Of a DNA stretch of 64,000 bases, positions 48,637 through 56,930 are shown in pieces. The translations under genes were made by a program, and so were the position numbers. The notes beneath the pieces are model-generated. The model was not told where the DNA came from, searched no databases, and was given only the letters and a program-made list of their open reading frames with translations. Source of the stretch: an uncultured Bacilli bacterium. Its GTDB lineage: Bacteria; Bacillota_I; Bacilli_A; RF39; UBA660. The stretch's first letter is position 1. The number at the start of each line of letters is the position of its first letter. The DNA is taken from positions 62,001 through 126,000 of the forward strand of contig CAKOPW010000001.1 of assembly GCA_934101115.1 (NCBI GenBank), given 5' to 3'.

Positions 48637-49539
48637 TGCATAAATTTGGTCATAACCACTTTTTAATTTTAAATCTAGATTGGATAAAGAAACAATTATA
48701 TCTTTTAATTGATCAAGAGTATAAATTTTTCCGTTTCTTTTTAATACTCCTACTCTTTTTGGATTAGAATATCCAAATAGTTTAGCTATTTCTTCATCAC
48801 TTAAACCATCAGCAGAAGCACTTTTTACCATATAAATGTTGGTAAAACTACTAGCAAGAAGTGCTACTATATTAATTGGTTCACTTCCATTTTTTAATAG
48901 AGTATCTAAATATTTAAATCCTAAATTAAAATCCTTAGCTATTATCGCATTTGAAAAAGCAAATGTTACATCCTCATCATTTTTTTTAGTGTTTGAAGCA
49001 ACTAAATCATGAGTTATATTGTTGCTTAAATTGGAAAGCCTTTCAATCTCATTGATAGTTATATCTATATTATTTGAACTATTATTATATATTTCCAATA
49101 AAGCATCTCTATTTATACTTATATTCTCTTTTTTAAAATAATCAACTATATAAGTTACAACATCATCTTCATTATTACCAGTTAAATCAATAAATTTTAC
49201 TCCTAAAGAAATTAAATCTTTTACAATTTTTTTAGATTTTAAAACTTCGTCATTAATAAAAATTACCATTGTCTCATCATCTAAATTGGATAATGCACTT
49301 TTTAATTTATTGCATTCTTCCTCATATGAAAAATTACCAGCAAAGTATTTTACGTTTTTTACAATTATACATTTGCTCTCAGAAAAAAGTCCAAAATGTT
49401 GCATGCTTTCTATTACATCATCAATCAAATCTTCCACTAAAGAAAAATTTTCAATCTCTTTGTAGTCTTTACTAAGCTCTTTGATTTTATCATTTAAAAA
49501 TGTAAAACTATTTGATTTAATAATGTATTTATTTTCCAT
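48610..49539 (-). CDS. holA: DNA polymerase III delta subunit
   Basis: 309 residues, clamp loader subunit. Motifs ISLNRDALLEIYNNSSNNI-type middle and the C-terminal NPKRVGVLKR. ATG at 49539 has AAGGTGG five bases upstream; the frame remains open upstream through the antisense of tRNA-His, so the longer version is rejected. Divergent from the tRNA. Confidence 0.88.
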   Translation of the reverse strand: MENKYIIKSNSFTFLNDKIKELSKDYKEIENFSLVEDLIDDVIESMQHFGLFSESKCIIVKNVKYFAGNFSYEEECNKLKSALSNLDDETMVIFINDEVLKSKKIVKDLISLGVKFIDLTGNNEDDVVTYIVDYFKKENISINRDALLEIYNNSSNNIDITINEIERLSNLSNNITHDLVASNTKKNDEDVTFAFSNAIIAKDFNLGFKYLDTLLKNGSEPINIVALLASSFTNIYMVKSASADGLSDEEIAKLFGYSNPKRVGVLKRNGKIYTLDQLKDIIVSLSNLDLKLKSGYDQIYALKEFLLDL

Positions 49540-49630
49540 ATGATCCACCTTTAAAATTATAGCATTTAAAATTAATATAATAAAGGACTTGCAATACATA
49601 AAATTATTTGATAGAATTAGATATGTCAAT

Positions 49631-49707
49631 GGCGAAATTGGTGAAGTGGTTAACACGCCGGATTGTGGCTCCGGTATGCGTGGGTTCGATTCCCACATTT
49701 CGCCCCA
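49631..49707 (+). tRNA. trnH: tRNA-His (GTG)
   Basis: Acceptor stem GCGAAAT/ATTTCGC with the extra 5' G at -1 paired to C73, diagnostic of tRNA-His. Anticodon loop TTGTGGC between CCGGA/TCCGG gives GTG. T arm GTGGG/CCCAC with TTCGATT. CCA is encoded (49705-49707). A terminator follows at once. Confidence 0.95.
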
Positions 49708-49716
49708 TTGAAAAAT

Positions 49717-49746
49717 TAAAACTAAGAATTAATTTCTTAGTTTTTT
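49717..49746 (+). terminator. Terminator of tRNA-His
   Basis: AAACTAAGAA/TTCTTAGTTT stem with T7. Also present in repeat copy 2 at about 51168-51196. Confidence 0.8.
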
Positions 49747-49748
49747 TC

Positions 49749-49778
49749 TTGCAAATAATATCGAACATTTGTTATAAT
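49749..49778 (+). promoter_or_regulatory. Promoter of toxin-like peptide 1
   Basis: TTGCAA (49749-49754), 18 bases, TATAAT (49773-49778). The transcript should start near 49785. Confidence 0.65.
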
Positions 49779-49808
49779 TTTACTAGGAATATCAGTTGTT
49801 GAGTGTCT

Positions 49809-49834
49809 ACCTCCATTCTTTATAGAGAGGAGGT
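49809..49834 (+). promoter_or_regulatory. Ribosome-site-masking hairpin of peptide 1
   Basis: ACCTCC (49809-49814) is the reverse complement of GGAGGT (49829-49834), which contains the ribosome site. In addition TGTCTACCT (49804-49812) is complementary to AGGTAGACA (49988-49996) near the mRNA 3' end. Both are typical of type I toxin mRNAs. Confidence 0.6.
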
Positions 49835-49845
49835 TCTTGATATAT

Positions 49846-49941
49846 ATGGGAAAGAAAGATTTCTTAATCTTAAGCTTGATCATTATAATCATTTTGTTAA
49901 TAGCCTTACTCTTCATTACTTTGAAGCAGTATCACCTATAA
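49846..49941 (+). CDS. Type I toxin-like hydrophobic peptide, copy 1
   Basis: 31 residues: MGKKDF, then a membrane helix of about 20 residues with five consecutive Ile (LILSLIIIIILLIALLFITL), then KQYHL. Charge-helix-charge layout is that of membrane-acting type I toxins (Bacillus TxpA/BsrG, Fst), though the sequence itself is not one I recognise. The ribosome site is masked by a hairpin and spaced 12 bases from the ATG, which would keep translation low. An antisense RNA covers its 3' untranslated region. Confidence 0.65.
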   Translation: MGKKDFLILSLIIIIILLIALLFITLKQYHL

Positions 49942-50052
49942 ATAAAAACGACACTCATCTGCAAAGATAAGTGTCTACAATATTTTCAGGTAGACATTCA
50001 ACATGCAAAAACTGAATGTTCCCTTTTTTATTGTATGCAATATCGCATCTCT
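49942..50052 (-). ncRNA. Antisense RNA (antitoxin) of module 1
   Basis: Minus-strand promoter TTGCAA (50087-50082), 17 bases, TAATAT (50064-50059) gives a start near 50052. It ends at a terminator GACACT/AGTGTC (49975-49950) followed by TTTTTATTT, just past the peptide stop. The RNA would be about 110 bases and overlap about 90 bases of the sense 3' end, as in bsrG/SR4 and txpA/RatA. Confidence 0.6.
49994..50030 (+). terminator. Terminator of peptide 1 mRNA
   Basis: ACATTCA/TGAATGT stem, then CCC and T6-7. Gives a sense RNA of about 245 bases. Confidence 0.65.
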
Positions 50053-50238
50053 AAATACATATTACTACATATGTTTTTATTTTGCAAGAAAATATATGGT
50101 TTTACTATTGTTAGAAGAAACTTATAAAATGCATAAATCTCTATTATCTATATTGTAACTTTCGTTCAACATTTAAAAATTTTGTGTTTTCATATTGACG
50201 TATTTTTTTGAAATCAAGTTTTACTACACTGCTTATAA

Positions 50239-51009
50239 TTATAAATCGTTTTTCGTTATATAATCAGCCAATTTCAAAGCCATATCAAAATATCTGCCAT
50301 CATGTTGTGTGCCTTTTATTTCTCCAGGAATTTTTCTTTCATCCCATTCTGGGGCATCTAGTAAATCACCGCTTATAAAAAACGTATAAAGATTTAAATT
50401 TCTAAATTGACACATTGCCTCTACTGAAGCACATTCCATTTCCACTGATATACACCCATCAGCTTTATGTTTTTCAAAATTATTTTTAGTTTCTCTATAA
50501 AAAGCATCGGTAGTCCATGTCTTACCTAAAACATATGGAATATTATATTCTTTCATAAAATTAGCAACTATACTATTATTCTTAATTTCAATATAATCTG
50601 ATGCTTTAGCATAATGATATGATGTTCCCTCGTCTCTATAAGCCTCAGTAGGAATAATAACCTTGCCCATAGTAATTTCTTTGTTTAAGCATCCTGCTCC
50701 ACCAAATAAAACATATTTATTAACATTAAGTTCCTGGAATGAATCTTCGATTGATCCAACACATGCTGGTCCACCAACGTAAGTTCTAAAAAAAGCAAAC
50801 TTATGGCCATTATATTCAAGTTCATATATTGGCGTAATCCCAGTTACAAATTTATACTCTGCAATTTTTACACAATTATAATTATCTAAAATGTATTGCT
50901 CAATAATGTTTGAAAATGTAATTATACAAGCATCCACTTTAATCGCATGTTCTTTTCTTTTTGGATTGATAATTGCTTCTGATTTATCATCAAATGAATT
51001 AATTATCAC
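50239..51009 (-). CDS. Nucleoside phosphorylase (uridine/purine type)
   Basis: 257 residues, PNP/UDP phosphorylase family I fold: FGGAGCLNKEITMGKVIIP (phosphate and base site), then GCISVEMECASVEAMC, the ribose-binding Met-Glu-Cys region, and SGDLLD. Cleaves nucleosides with phosphate; the exact base is undecided. GTG start at 51009 is supported by AAAGG and a promoter just upstream. It lies alone between the two toxin-antisense repeats. Confidence 0.82.
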   Translation of the reverse strand: MIINSFDDKSEAIINPKRKEHAIKVDACIITFSNIIEQYILDNYNCVKIAEYKFVTGITPIYELEYNGHKFAFFRTYVGGPACVGSIEDSFQELNVNKYVLFGGAGCLNKEITMGKVIIPTEAYRDEGTSYHYAKASDYIEIKNNSIVANFMKEYNIPYVLGKTWTTDAFYRETKNNFEKHKADGCISVEMECASVEAMCQFRNLNLYTFFISGDLLDAPEWDERKIPGEIKGTQHDGRYFDMALKLADYITKNDL

Positions 51010-51031
51010 ATAATCACTACCTTTCAAGACA

Positions 51032-51060
51032 ATTATACAGGATTTTTTATGTCTAATCAA
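51032..51060 (-). promoter_or_regulatory. Promoter of the nucleoside phosphorylase gene
   Basis: TTGATT (51060-51055), 17 bases, TATAAT (51037-51032) on the minus strand, about 22 bases before the GTG start. Confidence 0.7.
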
Positions 51061-51196
51061 GATTGTGTCTTTCTTGTTTTCAAAGCACAATTGCCCTTGT
51101 CAAAAGTATTTATTGTTATGCTTATTATCACACTATTGATCACTTTACTCATCAATTGAAAAATTAAAACTAAGAATTAATTTTCTTAGTTTTTTC

Positions 51197-51226
51197 TTGC
51201 AAATAATATCGAACATTTGTTATAAT
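51197..51226 (+). promoter_or_regulatory. Promoter of toxin-like peptide 2
   Basis: TTGCAA (51197-51202), 18 bases, TATAAT (51221-51226), unchanged from copy 1. Confidence 0.65.
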
Positions 51227-51293
51227 TTCACTAGGAACATCAGTTGTTGAGTGTCTACCTCCATTCTTTATTGAGAGGAGGTTCTTGGTATAT

Positions 51294-51377
51294 ATGGGAA
51301 AGAAAGATTTCTTAATCTTAAGCTTGATCATTATAATCATTTTGTTAATAGCCTTACTCTTCATCACTTTGAAGTAG
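51294..51377 (+). CDS. Type I toxin-like hydrophobic peptide, copy 2 (shortened)
   Basis: 27 residues, identical to copy 1 through the membrane helix, but codon 28 is TAG instead of CAG, removing the last four residues QYHL. The masking hairpin is kept (ACCTCC/GGAGGT). Near the mRNA 3' end GGGTAGACA replaces AGGTAGACA, so the long-range pairing is kept through a G-U pair. Whether the shortened peptide is active is unknown. Confidence 0.6.
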   Translation: MGKKDFLILSLIIIIILLIALLFITLK

Positions 51378-51389
51378 TATCACCTATAA

Positions 51390-51500
51390 ATAAAAACGAC
51401 ACTCATCTGCAAAGATAAGTGTCAAACCATATTTTGGGTAGACATTCAACTTAGCCATACTGAATGTTCCCTTTTTTATTGTATGCAATATTGCATCTCT
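51390..51500 (-). ncRNA. Antisense RNA (antitoxin) of module 2
   Basis: TTGCAA (51535-51530), 17 bases, TAATAT (51512-51507) on the minus strand; terminator GACACT/AGTGTC at 51425-51398 followed by T5. Same layout as module 1. Confidence 0.6.
51444..51480 (+). terminator. Terminator of peptide 2 mRNA
   Basis: ACATTCA/TGAATGT stem followed by CCC and a T run. Confidence 0.65.
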
Positions 51501-51583
51501 AAATACATATTACTACATATGTTTTTATTTTGCAAGAAAATATATTATTGTATATTATTGTATACATAAACACCTGCTTGAAT

Positions 51584-52720
51584 TTATTTCTTCAAGTTAT
51601 CCTTTTTTAAGTTTTCTTGAATAAAAGCATCAAGGTCTTTAAAAATCAATTCTTTTTGTATAAATATAGAGCGATGATTTCCTTCATACATTATGGAAGT
51701 TGAGTTTAATCCAAGACTCTCGTAAATTTTTTGTTGCTTTATAAATCTTTCTTGCACTCTTGTTCCAAGTACTTTATTGATACAATTTACATCTTCGTCA
51801 CTAAATAAACCATATTTTGCAGTATAATTACCATTTTCATCTAAAACAAATACTTGGTTTCCATTTTCGTCAATTCTTGGAGTTAAATTACCACATTCGT
51901 CCCTATATAGTTCTTCTTCTCCTTTATCATTTATAAAAGTATAGTTTTCAAAATAAGGTATAGCCGAATCTGATTTATCCGCATCACCAACATAAAAGAA
52001 AAAAGATATTTTTTTAAAAGATTCAAAATCAAAATTTGGTAATCCACTTATTCCTGTTGGGTATTTAAATTCATAACCGCCCATTTCTGAAACTGGCATT
52101 GAAATTGCTCCACCTGTCCCACCAGCGATAACTCCTTTTATTATTTCTAGGTGTAATAAAGATAAGTGCGAAACAAATTTTGCTCCTTCTGAGTAACCAC
52201 ATAAGGTTGCTTTTTCAGAAACATCTATTTTTTCTGCTTTTAAAATATTTACAGCAGTTTCGATTATAGCTTTATGTTGATCAGCCAAGTTTTTATACAT
52301 ATACATATATTTTTCAAAGCGTTTATCATTTCCTTTTAATTCAAAATCATTCAAAAGGCAATCTCTTCCCAAAAAGTTTGGTCTAAAGTCTTTTAATCTT
52401 GGAATATAAGGAATAACCATAGGATTTCCATCATCAACGCATAAATGGTAATGAATTGGATCTATTGATCTAAATTTTCTTCTTTCTTCTACATTTTCTT
52501 CCTTTGCACAATATATCAATTCTTCCATTGTTGAACAATTTTCAGAATTATTAGCAGTAAGATTACAAGCATATATCAATTCCGGATTCTCAACTATCGT
52601 TTGAGGAATAATTATTATAAACGGAAAATAAAATCCTAATTCAGGATTAGCTTCCACTTCTATGCAATTTACAACTGCACCTTTAAAGTTCATTTGTTTC
52701 ATAAAATCATCTACTTTCAT
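51584..52720 (-). CDS. Alpha/beta hydrolase-fold protein
   Basis: 378 residues without a signal peptide. The nucleophile elbow GYSEG (GxSxG) lies near residue 175 and a candidate His in EGNHRSIF near 355. The DxDKSDSAIP segment could supply the acid. Substrate unknown. The start is unclear: a TGCTATAAT box lies only nine bases before the first ATG, so the message is leaderless or begins at the second Met (residue 7). Confidence 0.65.
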   Translation of the reverse strand: MKVDDFMKQMNFKGAVVNCIEVEANPELGFYFPFIIIIPQTIVENPELIYACNLTANNSENCSTMEELIYCAKEENVEERRKFRSIDPIHYHLCVDDGNPMVIPYIPRLKDFRPNFLGRDCLLNDFELKGNDKRFEKYMYMYKNLADQHKAIIETAVNILKAEKIDVSEKATLCGYSEGAKFVSHLSLLHLEIIKGVIAGGTGGAISMPVSEMGGYEFKYPTGISGLPNFDFESFKKISFFFYVGDADKSDSAIPYFENYTFINDKGEEELYRDECGNLTPRIDENGNQVFVLDENGNYTAKYGLFSDEDVNCINKVLGTRVQERFIKQQKIYESLGLNSTSIMYEGNHRSIFIQKELIFKDLDAFIQENLKKDNLKK

Positions 52721-52782
52721 AGATGATTATAGCATGCCTCATTTATTTTATAAAACTTTTTCAAAAAAAGCGATGACCCAAA

Positions 52783-53549
52783 TCATCGTTTTGTATTAAT
52801 GCTCTTACTATAGTATTGTTTTATATATTCATAACCTTTTTTGATTTTTTCTTCAATTGATATATGCTCAGAATATATTGCTCTCAACTTATCCATCACC
52901 AACTCACCATTATCATACAAATCATAAAAAGAATTGTAACCACGCTCGTTAAAACTAAATTGACTTAGAAATGGTTCATTATTTAGAATTGGATCTGTTA
53001 CCATTTCGCTATATTGCCAACATAAATGTGGAGAATCAAATTCTTCTCTTGGTGTATCAGGATATATCTCTTTCCACTTTTCAAACCATGCAAAGTGGAG
53101 AGTCTCATGTGCGCATAAATTAACAATCACATTATCAGGAACACTATGGAAATCGAAAAAGAGAAACTATCTAGATATCTTGGACATACAGGTAAAATTC
53201 CAATTGAAGCATCTATTGTTTTAAATTTTTCTGGAAATTCAACCTCAAAAAAATCAATTAAGAGTTTAAAATACTTGTCATTAACTTCGTCCCATATTTT
53301 ACTGCATGTTTTTACTTTGTTTTCAATTACATTATTTAACTTCTTGTATCTATCACTTAAAACTTTTTCAATTGCTAAAAACACTTCTTCTTTCGGAGAA
53401 TTCAAATTATACTTTTTTAGTTCTGGAAAAGCTTCTAAAGTATAATCATGCAATGATAAGCTTTCTCCATTTTCATAAAAAGCTTCTTTGACAAAATTAA
53501 TGTTTTCTTTTAAAGTCATCTTTCTAAAAATTATTGTTGGATAATTCAT
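52783..53549 (-). pseudogene. HExxH metallopeptidase-like gene broken by a frameshift
   Basis: Two pieces: 53549-53127 (140 residues, MNYPTIIFRKMTLKENINF...) and a second frame to 52783 containing HETLHFAWFEKW. The second frame has no good start. Adding one T to the T5 run at 53156-53160 joins them as ...DSFSF-FDFHSVPDNVIVNL-CAHETLH..., giving one protein of about 255 residues. The HETLH motif and a later Glu suggest a zinc metallopeptidase. Either a real inactivation, a slippery switch or a sequencing error. Its ATG overlaps the stop of the GNAT gene. Confidence 0.65.
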
Positions 53550-54178
53550 TATATGCCTCCATTGCCTATTCTTCTATCATACTCTTTTATATAAACAGGA
53601 AATTTCTCGTACCATTTCAAAAACTCTTTTTCATCACCAAAAGAATATAGTTTATACCCTTCTTTTGTTATGTATTTTTCTTTTAGATCCAAGAAATTTT
53701 TTATAAACTTTTGTCCATCAAGTGTTTGACCTTCAGCGCACATATTCTTAAAATTTATTCCCCTGCTCATTAAATCGTTAATTTTTTTATTCATTCCTTT
53801 TAATAGGTAACTTAAAACTAATTTATCATCTCTATACTTTTTATCAATTGCAGCTACAGAAACTAAAAGATTATAGCTATTGTTGTCTTGATAGGCTTCT
53901 AAAGATTCATAATTTAACTCAGTATCAGATAGTTCATTTTTCATAAAGTCTGTAAATTGTTTATCTGTTAATGGTAACAAAGTTATTTCTCCAATAATAC
54001 AATCAGAAATTACATCTCTTACAAAAATGTTAATATCTCTATTTTTACTATCCCATAGCATAACTTGCTCTACACTTGATATTGTTTCTGGTTCTAAATA
54101 ATCATGTTCTATATTCCAAACATCATCAAAATCTTTTTTTGTATGGTTATAAAATTCAATTACATATCTTTCTTTCAT
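53549..54178 (-). CDS. GNAT-like acetyltransferase (diverged)
   Basis: 209 residues. Order of strands and helices fits a GNAT fold: IFVRDVISDCIIGEITLLP, then LLVSVAAIDKKYRDDKLVLSYLL at the acetyl-CoA site. The usual Q/RxxGxG/A loop is degraded (KKYRDDKL), so activity is uncertain. Starts with AAGGAG. It is coupled to the broken peptidase gene. Confidence 0.5.
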   Translation of the reverse strand: MKERYVIEFYNHTKKDFDDVWNIEHDYLEPETISSVEQVMLWDSKNRDINIFVRDVISDCIIGEITLLPLTDKQFTDFMKNELSDTELNYESLEAYQDNNSYNLLVSVAAIDKKYRDDKLVLSYLLKGMNKKINDLMSRGINFKNMCAEGQTLDGQKFIKNFLDLKEKYITKEGYKLYSFGDEKEFLKWYEKFPVYIKEYDRRIGNGGI

Positions 54179-54300
54179 ATGGGATTCTCCTTAATCTTTA
54201 TTTTACCATATTTTATTAGTTCTGCAATTATTATCCATTTATGTCGAATGTGAAATAACTTTCTTTATATATGATATAATTAATTTTAGAGGTGATACAC

Positions 54301-55926
54301 ATGACAGATATAGAAATAGCTTCTTCATGTAAAATGAAGCTAATTAAAGATGTTGCGAATTCTATTGGTATTGATGAGTTAATTGAAAATTATGGAAATT
54401 ATAAAGCAAAAATAAACTATGATAAAATAAATAATTCTAAAAATGGTAAATTGGTTCTAGTAACATCGATACATCCTACTCCATATGGTGAGGGAAAAAC
54501 TACTTTGTCAATTGGAATAAATGATGCTCTAAAAAAAATTGGTAAAAATAGTATTGTTGTTTTAAGAGAACCATCACTTGGTCCTACTTTTGGGATGAAA
54601 GGCGGCGCTACTGGAGGAGGAAAATCTCAAGTTGTTCCTATGGAAGATATAAACCTACATTTTACAGGAGATATGCATGCAATAACATCTTGTAACAATT
54701 TATTATGTGCGCTTATTGATAATCATATATATCATGGTAATGAGCTTGAAATAGACCCAAATTCTATTTGTTTTCATAGAACTCTTGATATGAATGATCG
54801 TGCTTTAAGAAGAATATCCTTAGATACTCGTAAAGAACGTTTTTGCATTACAGCTGCAAGTGAAATTATGGCAATACTTTGTTTGGCAAAAAATATGACT
54901 GATTTAAGAAAACGACTTGATTCTATTTTAATCGGTTACACTTATAATAAAACACCTATTTTTGCTCGAGATTTAAAGGCAACTGATACCATGATGATTC
55001 TTTTAAAAGATGCAATGAAACCTAATCTAGTTCAATCCTTTGAAAACAATCCGGTAATTATCCATGGTGGTCCTTTTGCAAATATTGCTCATGGTTGTAA
55101 TTCTTATATTGCAACTAGTACTGCTCTTTCATTAAGTGATTATGTTATTACTGAAGCTGGATTTGGATCAGATTTAGGTGCTGAAAAATTTTTTGATATA
55201 AAGTGCCGTTTAGGATTAAAACCTGACTTAGTTATATTAAACTGTACTGTTCGTGCTTTGAAACATAACGGCTATTGCAATGAAACAGATATTCTTACAC
55301 AAGATCATAAGTTTTTGAATGCTGGTTTATGTAACCTTGAAGCGCATATTGATAATCTTAAAAAATTTACAAACAATATTCTTGTAGTTTTAAATCGTTT
55401 CAATACTGATACTTTAGAAGAAATTAATATCATAAGAGAATTTGTTCATGAAAAAAATATTCCTTTTGAAATAAGTGATGCTTATAAAAACGGAAGTGTT
55501 GGAGCACTAGAGATTGCTAAAAGAATAGTTGAGCTAACTAACAAACCTTCCTCTTTTAAATTTTTATATGATTTAAATGATTCTATTCAAAATAAAATTG
55601 AGATTATTTGTAAAGATATTTATCACGCAAAAAATGTTATTTATACAGATGACGCACTTATACAATTAAAAAATATAGAAAACTTAGGATTTAGTAACTT
55701 ACCAATATGCATAGCTAAAACGCAATATTCTTTTAGTGATGATCCTAAAAAACTTGGAAATCCAACAAATTATGATGTAACAGTACAAAAATTAGAATTA
55801 AAAAGCGGAGCTGGATTTATTGTTTGTTTTTTAGGAAGTATTATAGATATGCCTGGCCTTCCTAAACATCCAAATGCACTTGATATGAAAATTGATGATA
55901 ATTTAAAAATAAGCGGACTATTTTAG
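54301..55926 (+). CDS. fhs: Formate-tetrahydrofolate ligase
   Basis: 541 residues. The ATP site TPYGEGKTTLSIGI and the downstream GPTFGMKGGATGGGKSQVVP are intact. Makes 10-formyl-THF from formate, feeding purine and fMet synthesis. ATG at 54301 has AGGTGA five bases upstream; the in-frame GTG at 54292 lies within that site. Plus strand, single gene. Confidence 0.95.
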   Translation: MTDIEIASSCKMKLIKDVANSIGIDELIENYGNYKAKINYDKINNSKNGKLVLVTSIHPTPYGEGKTTLSIGINDALKKIGKNSIVVLREPSLGPTFGMKGGATGGGKSQVVPMEDINLHFTGDMHAITSCNNLLCALIDNHIYHGNELEIDPNSICFHRTLDMNDRALRRISLDTRKERFCITAASEIMAILCLAKNMTDLRKRLDSILIGYTYNKTPIFARDLKATDTMMILLKDAMKPNLVQSFENNPVIIHGGPFANIAHGCNSYIATSTALSLSDYVITEAGFGSDLGAEKFFDIKCRLGLKPDLVILNCTVRALKHNGYCNETDILTQDHKFLNAGLCNLEAHIDNLKKFTNNILVVLNRFNTDTLEEINIIREFVHEKNIPFEISDAYKNGSVGALEIAKRIVELTNKPSSFKFLYDLNDSIQNKIEIICKDIYHAKNVIYTDDALIQLKNIENLGFSNLPICIAKTQYSFSDDPKKLGNPTNYDVTVQKLELKSGAGFIVCFLGSIIDMPGLPKHPNALDMKIDDNLKISGLF

Positions 55927-55938
55927 CCCGCTTTTCTA
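55911..55938 (+). terminator. Terminator of fhs
   Basis: AAGCGG/CCGCTT stem across the stop codon followed by TTC-rich sequence. Confidence 0.6.
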
Positions 55939-55959
55939 TTTCTATAATTTTTTACTATT

Positions 55960-56226
55960 TCTTCCGAAGTCTCTCATAAACTAAATATTATAAAAAGAAT
56001 TACAAATGAAAGAATCACTATTCTAAACACTTTTTTGTAAAGCTTGTATGATTTAAAATTATTATAAACTACTCTCAACAAATCTTTTTTTGCTATTTAT
56101 ATCAAATAGATCATTTAAAGTAGTGTTATAAAAGTGAATTAGCTTGTCGACTAACATATATTTCTTTACTTGCTTCGTTTTGACTTATGTTTTTTTAAGT
56201 TATTACTAAGCTTTGTGGTATTCATA
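55960..56226 (-). pseudogene. Decayed helix-turn-helix regulator with membrane tail
   Basis: The stretch after fhs holds no intact gene. On the minus strand an ATG at 56226 with GGTGAT opens MNTTKLSNNLKKHKSKRSK then stops. A shifted frame gives KEIYVSRQANSLL, like the recognition helix of XRE regulators. Another gives LIHFYNTTLNDLFDI, like the usual following segment. A hydrophobic stretch (VFRIVILSFVILFIIFSL) comes next. The pieces are in the right order, so this looks like a multiply broken regulator. Confidence 0.45.
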
Positions 56227-56261
56227 ATATTATCACCTATTTATATAGTATCATATAATAA

Positions 56262-56296
56262 AAAAATAAAAGCAATTGCTAGTTGCTTTTATTAAT
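56262..56296 (-). terminator. Terminator of the sigma-M23 operon
   Basis: AATAAAAGCAA/TTGCTTTTATT stem followed by T7 on the minus strand. Confidence 0.75.
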
Positions 56297-56297
56297 T

Positions 56298-56930
56298 CTA
56301 TTTGATTGAAAATATATTTAATGGATCTATGGCTGCTTCATCTGAGAGAGAATAATCATTATAAACTGCAAAATGTAAACTAGTAAATTCAATTTCTTTA
56401 TTTTTTCCTATGGTTGCAATTTTGTCTCCTGATTTTACAACGTCATTTGGTTTAACAAGGATATCGTTTAGACCACCATAAAGCGTGAAGTATCCATTTG
56501 AGTGCTTTATAATAACTACTTTACCATATTTATCTTCAAGCATTGATAAATTATCAGGCTTTACAACTACTCCGTCATATGCTGAATATACAGGTGAATC
56601 AAATTCAATTCCACCAATATCAACTCCTTTATGTTCTGCTCCCCATCTCTTTTTAAATCCTGCTATAACAACAAAGGGTTGCTCAGTTGGCCATGTCCAA
56701 TCATTAATATTAGAAGTATAAGAATAATTAGATTTATGATTAATGGTATAGTAATAAGTGATTTTCTTGTTATTAAATATTATAAATGAAAATGATATTA
56801 AAACGAAAAAGCTAACAAGTATGGGTTTAAGATAATTCTTACCTTTTTGATAAACTGTTTTATTAAGAATTTTATTTTCTAAATCTTCATTCATCTCTAT
56901 TTTTGAATAATATTCTTTTATTTTATTCAT
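56298..56930 (-). CDS. Membrane-anchored M23-family peptidase-like protein (SpoIIQ-like layout)
   Basis: 210 residues. About 34 cytoplasmic residues, one membrane helix near 35-53, then an outer M23/LytM domain. The zinc motif HxxxD is present (GAEHKGVDIGG near 101), and SLHFAV supplies the last His, where HxH is usual, so catalysis is doubtful. It overlaps the ECF sigma gene (ATGA), the place of an anti-sigma factor. The short inner part could bind sigma; that is inference. SpoIIQ has the same architecture. Confidence 0.75.
   Translation of the reverse strand: MNKIKEYYSKIEMNEDLENKILNKTVYQKGKNYLKPILVSFFVLISFSFIIFNNKKITYYYTINHKSNYSYTSNINDWTWPTEQPFVVIAGFKKRWGAEHKGVDIGGIEFDSPVYSAYDGVVVKPDNLSMLEDKYGKVVIIKHSNGYFTLYGGLNDILVKPNDVVKSGDKIATIGKNKEIEFTSLHFAVYNDYSLSDEAAIDPLNIFSIK

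Larger units (their letters stand above)
49707..50098 (+). repeat. Direct repeat copy 1 (terminator plus toxin-antisense module)
   Basis: About 390 bases nearly identical to 51155-51545. It starts at the last base of tRNA-His and contains the tRNA terminator, the peptide gene and the antisense RNA. Differences are scattered single bases. Confidence 0.85.
51155..51545 (+). repeat. Direct repeat copy 2 (terminator plus toxin-antisense module)
   Basis: Nearly identical to 49707-50098, including the tRNA terminator hairpin although no tRNA is upstream here. This suggests copy 2 came from the tRNA-linked copy. Confidence 0.85.

Noticed and set aside
49540..49698. Upstream extension of holA
   Set aside because: It reads antisense through tRNA-His; a good ribosome site marks the start at 49539.
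49631..50098. Prophage or integrative element at tRNA-His
   Set aside because: No integrase and no second tRNA fragment; only the small repeat module is present.
51170..51367. Minus-strand open frame over toxin module 2
   Set aside because: Antisense of the peptide gene with no ribosome site.
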